Origin: an uncultured Pseudomonadota bacterium
Lineage (GTDB): Bacteria; Myxococcota_A; UBA796; CAJQPC01
Length of the DNA stretch: 64,000 nucleotides
Direction: 5' to 3'
NCBI GenBank assembly: GCA_913060515.1
Contig: CAJXRZ010000023.1
Location: forward strand, 1 to 64,000
Below the pieces are notes generated by a model. That model saw nothing but the letters and a program-made list of their open reading frames with translations. It made no database searches and had not been told where the DNA came from. Every line of letters begins with the position of its first letter. Positions within the stretch are counted from its first letter, which is position 1. Shown in pieces: positions 31,051 to 39,044 of the stretch. Both the position numbers and the translations under genes were made by a program.

Positions 31051-32625
31051 CTACTCGCCGACCGCGTAGAGCAGGTAGCCGTTGGTCACATCGTAGTAGG
31101 TCACGTGGACCTTGTCGGAGCTGTCGATGGCGATGCTTGGGTACTGGCCCACGTCTCCGCCGGCGCCGTCCACCTGGAAGCTGCTCCAGGAGCTGCCGTT
31201 GTGGTGGCTCATGCGCAGCGCGCCGCTGGTCTCGTTGTAGTAGACGATGTAGGGCTCGTCCTGGCTGTTGAAGGCCAGCTGGGTGCCTTGGCCCACGGAG
31301 CCGGAGGAGTCGACGGTCTCCATGCTCCACTCCTCGGTGGAGGAGTTGCGGCACCCGTAGAGCACATCAGCGTTGGTCGCGTCCTGGAAGGCCACGCAGG
31401 GGGTGTCGTCGGACTTCATGGCCAAGCTGACCCAGTAGCCTTGCCCTTCCCAGACCGTCTCCTGAGCCGAAAGGGCGCCAGTGGAGATGTAGTCCTTCGG
31501 TCGCAGGTACTGAACCTCCCCGTCGAAGAAGGATGCAGCCTCATCAAACCAAGCAGTGTGCAGGATGTCGTTGGAGTCGTGCGCGATGTCGGTAAACCAT
31601 CCGCTATCTCCAAGATAGGTCACATCCAAGGCGCTTGAGATATCCAATGAGAGCAGTGAGAAGTCCTGGAAGGTGCGGATCTTTGGAGTGGCGAAACCGG
31701 CACCAATGTCGGAAACCCCACTGGCGTCTTGGTAGAGGAAAGCGGGGATGTTGGAACTGTCATGACTCATGCTCACGAAGTTGCCGACATCGTAAGAATC
31801 GCCGCTGTCAACGTATCCATCAACGTAGTACCCGGCGTCCCAGAGCCCGCTGCTGTCCCTGTAGCCCCAGGCCACGTACTCTCCCAAGGTCCGTCCGGAG
31901 GAGCTGTCGTAGTAGGCGCCATAAGAGTACGCCACTTGGAACTGGTCGGCGTTGTCGATGCGACCATCGACATAGAGTCCGGCCCAATTGGACGAATTCC
32001 CGTCAATCACCGAGGTGCTCCCCCAGCTGCTCTTGCCACGCTTGGCGTAGGTCAGCTCGCCAGTGTCGGCGTTGAGGTAGGCCACGTGCACGCCGCCCAG
32101 GCTGTCCACGTCCACCACGCTGGTGTAGCCACAGTCGCAGCTGGAGTCGGCCACTTCGGTGTCGAAGCGCTCGTCCACGTCGCCATCACAGTCGTTGTCC
32201 ACGCCGTCGCTGATGTCCTCTGAGGCACCTGGGTAGGCGCTGCCATCGGTGTCATCGCAGTCCTCGTCGACGGTGTAGCCGTCCCCGTCCAGGTCATCGT
32301 CGGGGGTGCTTGGGTCGCAGTCATTGTCCAGACCGTCGTAGGCCACCTCGGCCTCGCCAGGCGAGACGTTGGTGTTCTCGTCGTCGCAGTCACCCTCTTC
32401 CTCGGTGTAGCCGTCGCCGTCGTCGTCGGTCTTGTCCGGGTCAATGTCGGTGTCGGCGTCGGTGTCGGTGTCCGAGTCGGCATCGGTGTCCGCGTCGGTG
32501 TCTGCATCGGCGTCGGTGTCCGCGTCGGCCTCGTTCGAGGTGTCCGCGTTCGGGTCCTTGCCGGCGCCGAACCAGCCGTTGGAGCACGCAGACAGGGACA
32601 GGAGGAAGAGAAGCGAAGCAGACAT
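31051..32625 (-). CDS. Lipoprotein with Asp/Thr/Ala repeat linker, MopE repeats and a C-terminal propeller-like domain
   Basis: 524 residues. Lipobox at LLSLSAC (Cys14) is followed by a low-complexity linker of alternating D-A-D-T (residues 32-60) and three MopE-type repeats (DCDDENTNVSPGEAEVAYDG, then two more) to about 160. The remaining 360 residues carry recurring blocks of the type 'H-V-A-Y-x-D/N-A-x-x-G-x-L-x-Y' (GGVHVAYLNADTGELTYA, EPYIVYYNETSGALRMS, KVHVTYYDVTNGYLLYA), as in sialidase- or BNR-like propellers. It is probably a surface binding protein. The ligand is unknown, and it is flanked by non-operonic neighbours. Confidence 0.75.
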   Translation of the reverse strand: MSASLLFLLSLSACSNGWFGAGKDPNADTSNEADADTDADADTDADTDADSDTDTDADTDIDPDKTDDDGDGYTEEEGDCDDENTNVSPGEAEVAYDGLDNDCDPSTPDDDLDGDGYTVDEDCDDTDGSAYPGASEDISDGVDNDCDGDVDERFDTEVADSSCDCGYTSVVDVDSLGGVHVAYLNADTGELTYAKRGKSSWGSTSVIDGNSSNWAGLYVDGRIDNADQFQVAYSYGAYYDSSSGRTLGEYVAWGYRDSSGLWDAGYYVDGYVDSGDSYDVGNFVSMSHDSSNIPAFLYQDASGVSDIGAGFATPKIRTFQDFSLLSLDISSALDVTYLGDSGWFTDIAHDSNDILHTAWFDEAASFFDGEVQYLRPKDYISTGALSAQETVWEGQGYWVSLAMKSDDTPCVAFQDATNADVLYGCRNSSTEEWSMETVDSSGSVGQGTQLAFNSQDEPYIVYYNETSGALRMSHHNGSSWSSFQVDGAGGDVGQYPSIAIDSSDKVHVTYYDVTNGYLLYAVGE

Positions 32626-32735
32626 CGGGAAGACTCCATACTTGAAGCGCCGAAATGCCCGATCGTGGGTGCCTTGTCAAGGAATTCTCTACGCTCGATC
32701 CCCACATGGTGGCATCTCCAGGCTACTCTGGAGGC

Positions 32736-33299
32736 ATGCTTCTCCTTCTTTTGGCCTGCGCAAAACCGGACGATACCGGCTGTCCCCAGGTAGAAAACGG
32801 CACCCAAGTGGGCGCCTTTGACGCGGCCTGTGCGTGCGAAGAACCCAGCCTTGAGGTCGGCACGACTACCATTCAGGACGTGGGGGGAACGCCGACTTTG
32901 GTGTATACGCCCGTGAGCGATGGCAAAGTGCGAATGGTACATGGGGTGCAAGGAGGCTGGCATGCTACGGCGGGCATGTGGCTCACTGGCACACGCAGCA
33001 TTGTGAGCCTTCAGACCCGGGTGACTTTTGGCGAGAGCGAGGTCAGCCCCCTGAGCGAGGCCTACGTGCAGCTTGTAGACGAAGCGGATTGCGCCGGCAG
33101 CTTCCCAGGACTGACGCTCTACCTCTTTACGGAGGAGACCCTCGGCGACATCGTTCCCAAGGTGTTGTCCTGCCAGCAGGTACAAGTGGAGATCTGTGCG
33201 CAAGACAGCGGGGGTCGTGACCTTTGCAGCACCGAGACTTGGACCTTGCTGCCGGACTTGGCAGACGTGGAAGAAGGTCTCGTAGAGGACTGCCCATGA
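32736..33299 (+). CDS. Cys-rich small lipoprotein
   Basis: From ATG 32736, placed after GGAGG, the protein reads MLLLLLACAKPDDTG, a very short lipobox signal with Cys8. The mature 180 residues contain eight or more Cys, including the pair ACACEE, and beta-strand-like segments, suggesting a disulfide-bonded periplasmic or surface domain. No family is recognised. The stop overlaps the start of the DUF5522 gene (ATGA). It is divergent from the MopE lipoprotein at 31051. Confidence 0.65.
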   Translation: MLLLLLACAKPDDTGCPQVENGTQVGAFDAACACEEPSLEVGTTTIQDVGGTPTLVYTPVSDGKVRMVHGVQGGWHATAGMWLTGTRSIVSLQTRVTFGESEVSPLSEAYVQLVDEADCAGSFPGLTLYLFTEETLGDIVPKVLSCQQVQVEICAQDSGGRDLCSTETWTLLPDLADVEEGLVEDCP

Positions 33300-33523
33300 G
33301 GACATCCGGCGATCAAGATCCACGCTTGGACCCACGCATCCGTGCGCTCCACGACCAATCGGTCGCCGCCGGTCAGCCCTTGTATCGGGACCCCAGCACC
33401 GGCTACTACGTGCTCACGGCCAAAGCGCTGTTGGACAAGGGGCAATGCTGCGGCAACGGCTGCCGCCACTGCCCCTTTGACTTGGAGCAGCAACAGCAGG
33501 CCGGCAGGCCCAAGCCCACCTGA
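33296..33523 (+). CDS. DUF5522 family Cys-rich small protein
   Basis: 75 residues with the family core GYYVLTAKALLDKGQCCGNG then CRHCPFDL: an aromatic/Thr strand, a helix and the tight C-C-x3-C-R-H-C motif expected to bind a metal, probably zinc or an Fe-S cluster. Function unestablished. Small proteins of this type are found in many bacteria. ATG 33296 overlaps the lipoprotein stop, so it is translationally coupled. Convergent with the helicase-associated gene 7 bases away. Confidence 0.78.
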   Translation: MRTSGDQDPRLDPRIRALHDQSVAAGQPLYRDPSTGYYVLTAKALLDKGQCCGNGCRHCPFDLEQQQQAGRPKPT

Positions 33524-33529
33524 GGCAAC

Positions 33530-35317
33530 TCAGGCGGAGAAGGGGATGCCCAGACGCTGCAGGCGCGCGGAGAGCTGCGGCAGGCTGGCGCGACTCACCA
33601 AGTGCTGGCCAGGCGCGACGGAGCGCTCCAACAGGGGACCTGCGACGGGGTCGCGCACCACGGCGTGGGCCAGCACCTCAGGCAGGTGCAGGATCAGGGC
33701 CTCCTCCGTGTGCACGGGCATCAGCTCGCCTTGGGCTGCCAGGATGGCCGTCTCCAAGGCGCCAGGAAGCTCCTCTGCATCGAAGAAGCTGAGCAAGCGC
33801 TCCAAGTGAGAGATCACGTCTGGCAAGGCGCGTGCGTTGATGCGGTAGCGCAAGCCCGCCTCGTCCTGGCCCGCAAAGTCTGCGACTTGGCCCAGTGCGG
33901 CACGAACGGTGAGTGCATCCTGACCGGCTGGAACCCGCATATGGTCCGCATCCTCCACGACGAATGCCGCGGGAACGGGGCTGTCTCGCAGCCCGTAGTC
34001 CAGCTCGCGTGCGCCTTCGACTTCGGCGTCTGGCACCACCTCAAAGACGCCATCCTTCTCCAGAATGGTCACACCGCTCAGCAGGGTGATCCGCTCGGCA
34101 GAGGCCGCCCAGTGCTGGAGACTCTGGCGGACGGTGTCCGGCAGTCCGGTGCGAGAGTACTTGGCCAAGAACTCGGCGGGATCCTCGTGGCCAGCGGCCA
34201 AGTCTCGGGCCACGCCCTCTCGGCTGAGGCGGTGACGGTGAACCCGGTTGCCTTCAACGAAGGGGGCCAGGCGGGCCAAGCGCGCGTACTCGGAGCTGGG
34301 CAGCTCCTCTGGCGCCACCAGGATCTCTAGGTCCGGCGTGAGCAAGAAGCCGGGCTCGTATTGAGGTCCAGGCTCGGGAAGGCGCAGGGACTGCAGGCCT
34401 TCTCCGTCTTGGCGTCCGTCGAGCTGCCGTGCCCGGTACAGGCCGATGGCTGCGCCGAGGAACAGGGGCCCCTCAATCAGGTCCCAGCCTTCTTGATCGA
34501 AGTTGGTGCCTGGACGCTGCTCGTAGGTGCCCCGGGTGTTGGGGCTGTGCAGGACCTGTCTGGCGTGGGTGCGCAGCACCTGCATCATGGCTGGGAAGGA
34601 GACCCAGTCCCGACCGATGAGCTGAAGCAGCAGACGACCAGGGGTGACCTGGTCGGTGGTGAGCAAGGTGGCGGGGTCGCCGATGGCTCGAGGGGTGGAC
34701 TCCGGAAAGCCGCGCAGAACACCGCCCGCGGGGCGGCAGAGTCCGGTGGCTTGAGCGAGTTGGAGTGCAAGACCCCAACGATCAACGTCTTCGCCCAGCT
34801 CGCGCATCAGGCGGCCCAGAGTGTCCTTTCGCAGGCCCAGGTCTTGCTTGAGCTTTGGCGGATTGGCCTCGACTGCGACCGCCAGTACTACAGCGTCGAA
34901 GCGCGCATCACTGGGGGGGAAGGTGGGGGCCAGCTCGTGGTCCTGGATGTACTCCTTGAGGCGTTCCCTGAAGGGCTTCCGGCGACGAAGGGCCGGGTTC
35001 AGGCGGGCCGCGGCGGCGAAGTAGGTGGGGTCAACGCCCTTGGCACCCTTGGGTAGGCTGCGAGGCAGAATGAAGCCACCTTTCCAGAGCGTCTCGCCGT
35101 GCTCTTCCATCAATGGACGGAAGCGGGGGTCGATCATGCCGCTGTCCGGCGAGGCCAGGATGAGGGTGTCCAAAGCGTCGCGAGAGGCGTCGGGCAGCTC
35201 TCGGGCCCGATCTCGGGTGTGAGAGGCGTTGGCGATCTCAGCGGGGGTAGCGCTCATCGTCGCCCGGTAGGCCGCAGCGTATGTAGAGACGATTACCTTG
35301 GGGTCGAAGTCGCTCAC
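33530..35317 (-). CDS. Helicase-associated-domain protein (XPB/Ssl2-linked type)
   Basis: 595 residues from GTG 35317, which overlaps the upstream stop (GTGA). The central/C-terminal part has the 'helicase conserved C-terminal/XPB-associated' domain (Helicase_C_3 type): FLLTPDLEILVAPEELP, then RHRLSREGVARDLAAGHEDP and LPDTVRQSLQHWAAS, roughly residues 320-425. In Actinobacteria, proteins of this kind are commonly encoded beside the XPB-type helicase. The N-terminal 300 residues are helical, winged-helix-like and unrecognised. No helicase motifs are present. An XPB helicase gene is 18 kb away at 14185. Confidence 0.65.
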   Translation of the reverse strand: MSDFDPKVIVSTYAAAYRATMSATPAEIANASHTRDRARELPDASRDALDTLILASPDSGMIDPRFRPLMEEHGETLWKGGFILPRSLPKGAKGVDPTYFAAAARLNPALRRRKPFRERLKEYIQDHELAPTFPPSDARFDAVVLAVAVEANPPKLKQDLGLRKDTLGRLMRELGEDVDRWGLALQLAQATGLCRPAGGVLRGFPESTPRAIGDPATLLTTDQVTPGRLLLQLIGRDWVSFPAMMQVLRTHARQVLHSPNTRGTYEQRPGTNFDQEGWDLIEGPLFLGAAIGLYRARQLDGRQDGEGLQSLRLPEPGPQYEPGFLLTPDLEILVAPEELPSSEYARLARLAPFVEGNRVHRHRLSREGVARDLAAGHEDPAEFLAKYSRTGLPDTVRQSLQHWAASAERITLLSGVTILEKDGVFEVVPDAEVEGARELDYGLRDSPVPAAFVVEDADHMRVPAGQDALTVRAALGQVADFAGQDEAGLRYRINARALPDVISHLERLLSFFDAEELPGALETAILAAQGELMPVHTEEALILHLPEVLAHAVVRDPVAGPLLERSVAPGQHLVSRASLPQLSARLQRLGIPFSA

Positions 35318-35847
35318 AGGCCCGACTTGCTGGCAGACCATTCGCCACGTGCGGTGCACTCGTAAGTGTCCGGGTCGTCATTGGTGTCGATGCCAACCCA
35401 CGCAAAACCCTCGATGAAGGTCCTTTGTCGATACTCGTCGTAGTAGGCTTTACCGCCGAAGGCGAAGTCCATTAGCCCCTCTCTGTGTTCGTAGGTGCCC
35501 GAGAAGGACACTGCGCCGGTCGGGGAGACAACTCCCCAAAACTCGGCTGATGGGTCCTCGTCGAAGGTCACCCAGATCTGGTCTGGGATACGGCCGTCGA
35601 CCTCCAAAGCTCCGTCCAAGAGGTAGTCGGAGCCTTTGGTCAGTCCTTCGAACTGACAGTTCTCCTCGAAGGAGTTCTTTCCGAAGTCGGCGGTCCAGTT
35701 TCCCAAGACATTGGGAACGGCTCCGTCGGGACCATCCACGTCACCGCACTCGTCGTTTCCCGTCGCGGTCTCCTCTGTGTCGTCCCCGCGGGAACAGGCA
35801 CAGAGGGCCAGCAGGGAGGCAATGGCCAGGGGGCTCAGGCGTCTCAT
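35314..35847 (-). CDS. Small lipoprotein
   Basis: 177 residues starting MRRLSPLAIASLLALCACSRGDD, with a lipobox ending in Cys18. The mature domain contains beta-strands (GNWTADFGKNSFEENCQFEG, DQIWVTFDEDPSAEFWG, VSFSGTYEHREGLMDFAFGG) that resemble a small lipocalin- or META-like barrel. The start overlaps the OmpA-gene stop in an ATGA junction with GGAG 5 bases upstream, and the stop overlaps the next gene. Function unknown. Confidence 0.68.
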   Translation of the reverse strand: MRRLSPLAIASLLALCACSRGDDTEETATGNDECGDVDGPDGAVPNVLGNWTADFGKNSFEENCQFEGLTKGSDYLLDGALEVDGRIPDQIWVTFDEDPSAEFWGVVSPTGAVSFSGTYEHREGLMDFAFGGKAYYDEYRQRTFIEGFAWVGIDTNDDPDTYECTARGEWSASKSGL

Positions 35848-36491
35848 TGGGACTCCAAGGCAGCGTTGTGTTGCAAAGTGATCTCGATGCGTCGATTTTG
35901 AGCGCGACCTTCCGGAGTGTCGCTCTCGGCGACGGGGGCCCACTCGGCGCGTGTTCCCACGCTGAGGCGGTGGGGGCTGACACCCCACTCTTCGGTCAAG
36001 GCGCGTAGTACGGAGATGGCTTGTGCAGCACCCATCTCCCAGCGGGAGGGGTAGGCACGGGCCAGCCGACCCTTCACGTTCTGATCGTCGGTGTGGCCCA
36101 TGATCAGGGCGTCAACATCTGGGTGCAGTCGCAGGGCGGTGGAGAGCAGATCCAAGATGGGGTCCGACTCCAAGCGAAGGCGCAGGCTGTCGCTGGCGAA
36201 GAGCGCATCGGAGCTCAGGCGAAGCACCACGGAGGAGCCATCCCGAAGGACTTCCACGCCCAGGTCCGGCAGGATCTGCACCAGCTCGGCGTAGATGGGC
36301 GGAGGCCCGCCAACGTCCGTGGAGCAGGTCTCCAGGCGCCCTTGCAGCAGTTGGTTCTCTGTGCGGAGCGCGATGATTTCCCTGTCCAGGCTGTAGATCA
36401 GGGAGTCCTTGTTGCCGGCGCTTGCCACACAACCCACCGCTAAGGCGGGCAGGCCCAAGATCAAGCTTCGGCGGGGGAGCGGGGAGTTCAT
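35844..36491 (-). CDS. OmpA/MotB-family peptidoglycan-binding lipoprotein
   Basis: 215 residues from ATG 36491. It has a positively charged, RR-containing N-terminus (MNSPLPRRSLILGLPALAVGC) with lipobox Cys21, a short helix with Leu/Glu heptads (about 30-55), then an OmpA-C domain (75-212). The peptidoglycan-contact motif reads LIMGHTDDQNVKGRLARAYP and the C-terminal NRRIEITL is typical. It would tether the outer membrane to peptidoglycan. First of a coupled run with the small lipoprotein and the helicase-associated gene. Confidence 0.82.
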   Translation of the reverse strand: MNSPLPRRSLILGLPALAVGCVASAGNKDSLIYSLDREIIALRTENQLLQGRLETCSTDVGGPPPIYAELVQILPDLGVEVLRDGSSVVLRLSSDALFASDSLRLRLESDPILDLLSTALRLHPDVDALIMGHTDDQNVKGRLARAYPSRWEMGAAQAISVLRALTEEWGVSPHRLSVGTRAEWAPVAESDTPEGRAQNRRIEITLQHNAALESQ

Positions 36492-36568
36492 GAAGGTACA
36501 GGATAGCCCTGCGGCGCTTCCTAGTCGTGAGGAGGGGGCAAAACAGGCACGGTGCGGTGCTCTGTTGC

Positions 36569-37450
36569 TTAGGACGGCAGCGGCCTGACAAGGGCGTTGC
36601 TGTCGATGGTCCAGTCGCCGGGGCCGAAGCTCTTGGCGTTCTGTCGGGCTCTGCCCGAGCTGCGCACGCGCAGCATTCGCTCTGCCCAGCGGCGCAGAGA
36701 CTCCGTGAATCGCCAGCCCCAACGTGTGCCTTGGCGCACGCGCGCCATCGTCATCCAGTGCAGGTGAACCGGATGGTGCTCTACAGGTTCCCCTTCGAAT
36801 TCGCCTTTGAGGAAGACCACTTGGCCGCGTGGGCCTAGACCGATCCATTCGTTGTCTGGAGGATGACCCAATGCGTCTGCCCAATCCAACATGCCCAAGA
36901 GATCGGAGGGCGCATCCTTTCGGCGCGCCATCTCAACAAAGCAGCGGCCGCAGGCCTCGGCGTCGTCGGTGGCGCGGTGAGCGTTGTCCAGGTCTACATC
37001 CAGCCGCTTGCACACCTCGTTGAGGCGGTGGGAGCGTGCCTCTGGGTACATGCGGCGGGACAGATCGACGGTGTCTACTTCTGCCATAGGGTCGGCCCAG
37101 GCCACGCCCGCACGCTCGAACTCCACCGAGAGAAAGTTCCGGTCAAAGGCGTAGTTGTGCGCCACGCAGATGCCGCCGCTGAGCAGGCGCCGCACTTCCA
37201 TCGCCTTCTCTTCGAAGCGCGGCTTGTCCGCGACCATGCTGTCGTCAATGCCCGTGAGCTGCACCACCTTGTTGGGGATGGGGATGTCCGGGTTGAACAG
37301 AAAGTCGTGCTGCTTGACCGAGTTCACCCGGCCATCCGAACCTACGCGCATGACGACGGCGCCGAACTCGATGACCCGGTCCCCATCAAAGGGGTTCAGA
37401 CCGGTGGTCTCGGTGTCGAAGGCGATGATGGGGATCTCGTGCCAGTCCAT
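36569..37450 (-). CDS. DEDDh 3'-5' exonuclease (DnaQ/PolC epsilon-like)
   Basis: The first 175 residues form a DnaQ-type exonuclease with all five catalytic residues visible: D12 and E14 (AFDTETTG), D103 (AHNYAFDRNFL), H158 and D163 (NAHRATDDAEA). The remaining 118 residues are an unrecognised C-terminal extension, with GLGPRGQVVFLKGEFEGEP forming a small beta part and a basic tail (RRWAERMLRVRSSGRARQN), possibly for nucleic-acid contact. It likely trims DNA or RNA 3' ends in repair; the target is unknown. Confidence 0.85.
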   Translation of the reverse strand: MDWHEIPIIAFDTETTGLNPFDGDRVIEFGAVVMRVGSDGRVNSVKQHDFLFNPDIPIPNKVVQLTGIDDSMVADKPRFEEKAMEVRRLLSGGICVAHNYAFDRNFLSVEFERAGVAWADPMAEVDTVDLSRRMYPEARSHRLNEVCKRLDVDLDNAHRATDDAEACGRCFVEMARRKDAPSDLLGMLDWADALGHPPDNEWIGLGPRGQVVFLKGEFEGEPVEHHPVHLHWMTMARVRQGTRWGWRFTESLRRWAERMLRVRSSGRARQNAKSFGPGDWTIDSNALVRPLPS

Positions 37451-37491
37451 GGCGCAAGCCTAACCCGGCACTCACCCAAAACCTGTCCGGG

Positions 37492-38046
37492 TCAGAGCGG
37501 AGTCGAAAAGAGCTGTGCGACGGCGGCCCGTGCGGCGGCTTCGGCTTGGGCTCGGTGAGCCAACCACTGGGCGTGCGCGTCGGGGCCGACTTGGTTGCTC
37601 AGGCCGAGAATGGCCACGAAGGGGCGCCCCAAGCGCTTGCAGACCTGTGCCACGGCGTAGCTCTCCATGTGCTCGACCTGCCAGCTCTGAGCGCGGGTCT
37701 GGGTGAGCTGCGCATCGGAGGTGATGGCCTCGACGGTGAGTACAGTGGCGCGTTGGATCTCGGGCAGAATTGTTGGATCACCCTCTACAATGTCGGGCTC
37801 AATGGGCATGTAGCCCAACTTGACCTCGGCGATGCCAGCGCTCAGTCCAAGGGAGGAGGAGGCCACAACGTCCCCAATCGCGAGCCCATGCCCCGGGTAG
37901 AACCCAGCGCTCCCCACCAACACAACAGGACCCACACCACCGGCCAAGGCCAGGCTGGCACCGATGGCCGCGTGCAGCGGACCAATGCCCACCGCGTGCC
38001 CAGATAGGTCCCCCAGCTCAGCGGAGACTGCAGAGACCAGGGTCAT
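37492..38046 (-). CDS. Futalosine hydrolase/MTAN-like nucleosidase
   Basis: A 184-residue member of the nucleoside phosphorylase superfamily. It has the N-terminal GIGPLHAAIGASLAL, VLVGSAGFYP (the 'G-x-A-G' strand), the Glu motif VEHMESYAVAQVCKRLGRP and the late LGLSNQVGPDAHAQW. The S-N in place of the MTAN S-D catalytic pair, and the trailing 'V-G-x-D-x-x-x-W', favour MqnB, the futalosine hydrolase of menaquinone biosynthesis. It is shorter than the usual 220-230 residues and lacks an N-terminal strand. No other mqn gene is seen nearby. The start overlaps the upstream stop (ATGA). Confidence 0.68.
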   Translation of the reverse strand: MTLVSAVSAELGDLSGHAVGIGPLHAAIGASLALAGGVGPVVLVGSAGFYPGHGLAIGDVVASSSLGLSAGIAEVKLGYMPIEPDIVEGDPTILPEIQRATVLTVEAITSDAQLTQTRAQSWQVEHMESYAVAQVCKRLGRPFVAILGLSNQVGPDAHAQWLAHRAQAEAAARAAVAQLFSTPL

Positions 38047-38489
38047 AGGTTGTTGCTGGACCAGATGACCATGCCGACGAAGCTGACGTAGGCCGTGGCG
38101 GCCATCACCGGAACAGCCACACCGCCGACCACGGCCCAGCTCGTGCGCCGGCGCTGTACCCGCTCATCCCAGCCAGCCTCGTAGCCCACGGCCCATTCGT
38201 CATCGTGCACAACGTAGCTGGGAGGCGGGGGCAGGTTGCCGAGCTCGACTTGGGGCACGGGTGCTTGGCCCATCAGAGGGCGGATCTCGGAGGGGTCCAC
38301 AAGCATGGCCCCGGCCAGCACCCCTGCGCAGCCGATGGGCCCCACGCAGCTCCCAGCGGCGCCGTAGAGCCCCCACTCGGCCACAGCCACGTTCTGTGCG
38401 TGGGCGGTCCCCAAGGCGTAGCCGTCGGCATAGTCCTGGTCGGAGCTGCGTTCGGCGGCGAAAGATAGCGTGGTGAGGAGGAGCAGCAT
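38043..38489 (-). CDS. Small exported membrane protein, paralogue of 38492-39025
   Basis: 148 residues with signal sequence MLLLLTTLSFAAERS. The mature part has DYADGYALGTAHAQN, a glycine-rich hydrophobic segment WGLYGAAGSCVGPIGCAGVLAG, a Pro-rich linker, WAVGYEAGWDERVQRRR and a final membrane helix. The same order of elements is seen in the gene immediately upstream, indicating tandem duplication. The repeated G-Y-x-x-G-x-x-x-A motifs and IGC motif do not match a family I know. Coupled to the nucleosidase gene. Confidence 0.65.
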   Translation of the reverse strand: MLLLLTTLSFAAERSSDQDYADGYALGTAHAQNVAVAEWGLYGAAGSCVGPIGCAGVLAGAMLVDPSEIRPLMGQAPVPQVELGNLPPPPSYVVHDDEWAVGYEAGWDERVQRRRTSWAVVGGVAVPVMAATAYVSFVGMVIWSSNNL

Positions 38490-38491
38490 GT

Positions 38492-39025
38492 TCAAGGCTC
38501 GGAAGCGCTGAGGGCGGGTTCCTGGGCGAAACCTACCGTGAAGATCGCGCCCACGGCGACGACGTAGATGGCCACGATCGTCACGGTGTAGACCAGGCTC
38601 ACGGCGCCCCCACCCAGCAGCGCGCGTCCGACACGCTTTTTCTGGAGCGCCTTGTTCCAGCCTGCCGCGTAGCCGTAGGCCCACTGCTCCGGGTCTACGC
38701 CACTTGGAGCTTCGGGAATGGCGATGTAGCTGGCGGCATCTGGCACAGCGACGCCGGAGCGCGGGGGCATGTCCGAGGGCTCGAGCATGTAGGCGGCCGT
38801 AGCGACCCCGCAGCAGCCGATGGTGCCGCCTAGGAAGGTGGCGCCAGCGCCGTAGAGGGCAAAGTCGCTCGCCGAAACCAGCTTGCCGTCCTGCGTACCG
38901 GCTTGGTAGCCCAGGTTGTAGTCCATGGAGCCGAGGGGCGCGGTGGCTTGCACAGGCAAGCTGGGCAGTGTGGTTGGAGGCGGTGCTTCCTGTGCCAGAG
39001 CAAGCGAACCGAGCAGAGCGATCAT
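38492..39025 (-). CDS. Small exported membrane protein, paralogue of 38043-38489
   Basis: 177 residues: signal peptide MIALLGSLALAQEAPP, Pro-rich linker, MDYNLGYQAGTQDGK, a glycine-rich hydrophobic segment FALYGAGATFLGGTIGCCGV, a linker with LEPSDMPPR, QWAYGYAAGWNKALQKKR and a C-terminal membrane helix (SLVYTVTIVAIYVVAVGAIF). The paralogue 3 bases downstream has the same layout. Two predicted membrane segments. Function unknown. Confidence 0.65.
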   Translation of the reverse strand: MIALLGSLALAQEAPPPTTLPSLPVQATAPLGSMDYNLGYQAGTQDGKLVSASDFALYGAGATFLGGTIGCCGVATAAYMLEPSDMPPRSGVAVPDAASYIAIPEAPSGVDPEQWAYGYAAGWNKALQKKRVGRALLGGGAVSLVYTVTIVAIYVVAVGAIFTVGFAQEPALSASEP

Positions 39026-39044
39026 GGATTCTCCCGCGGGAAGT

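Noticed and set aside
32432-32530. Short tandem repeat as a CRISPR-like or microsatellite array
   Set aside because: It is the coding Asp/Ala/Thr linker of the lipoprotein at 31051, with no spacers.
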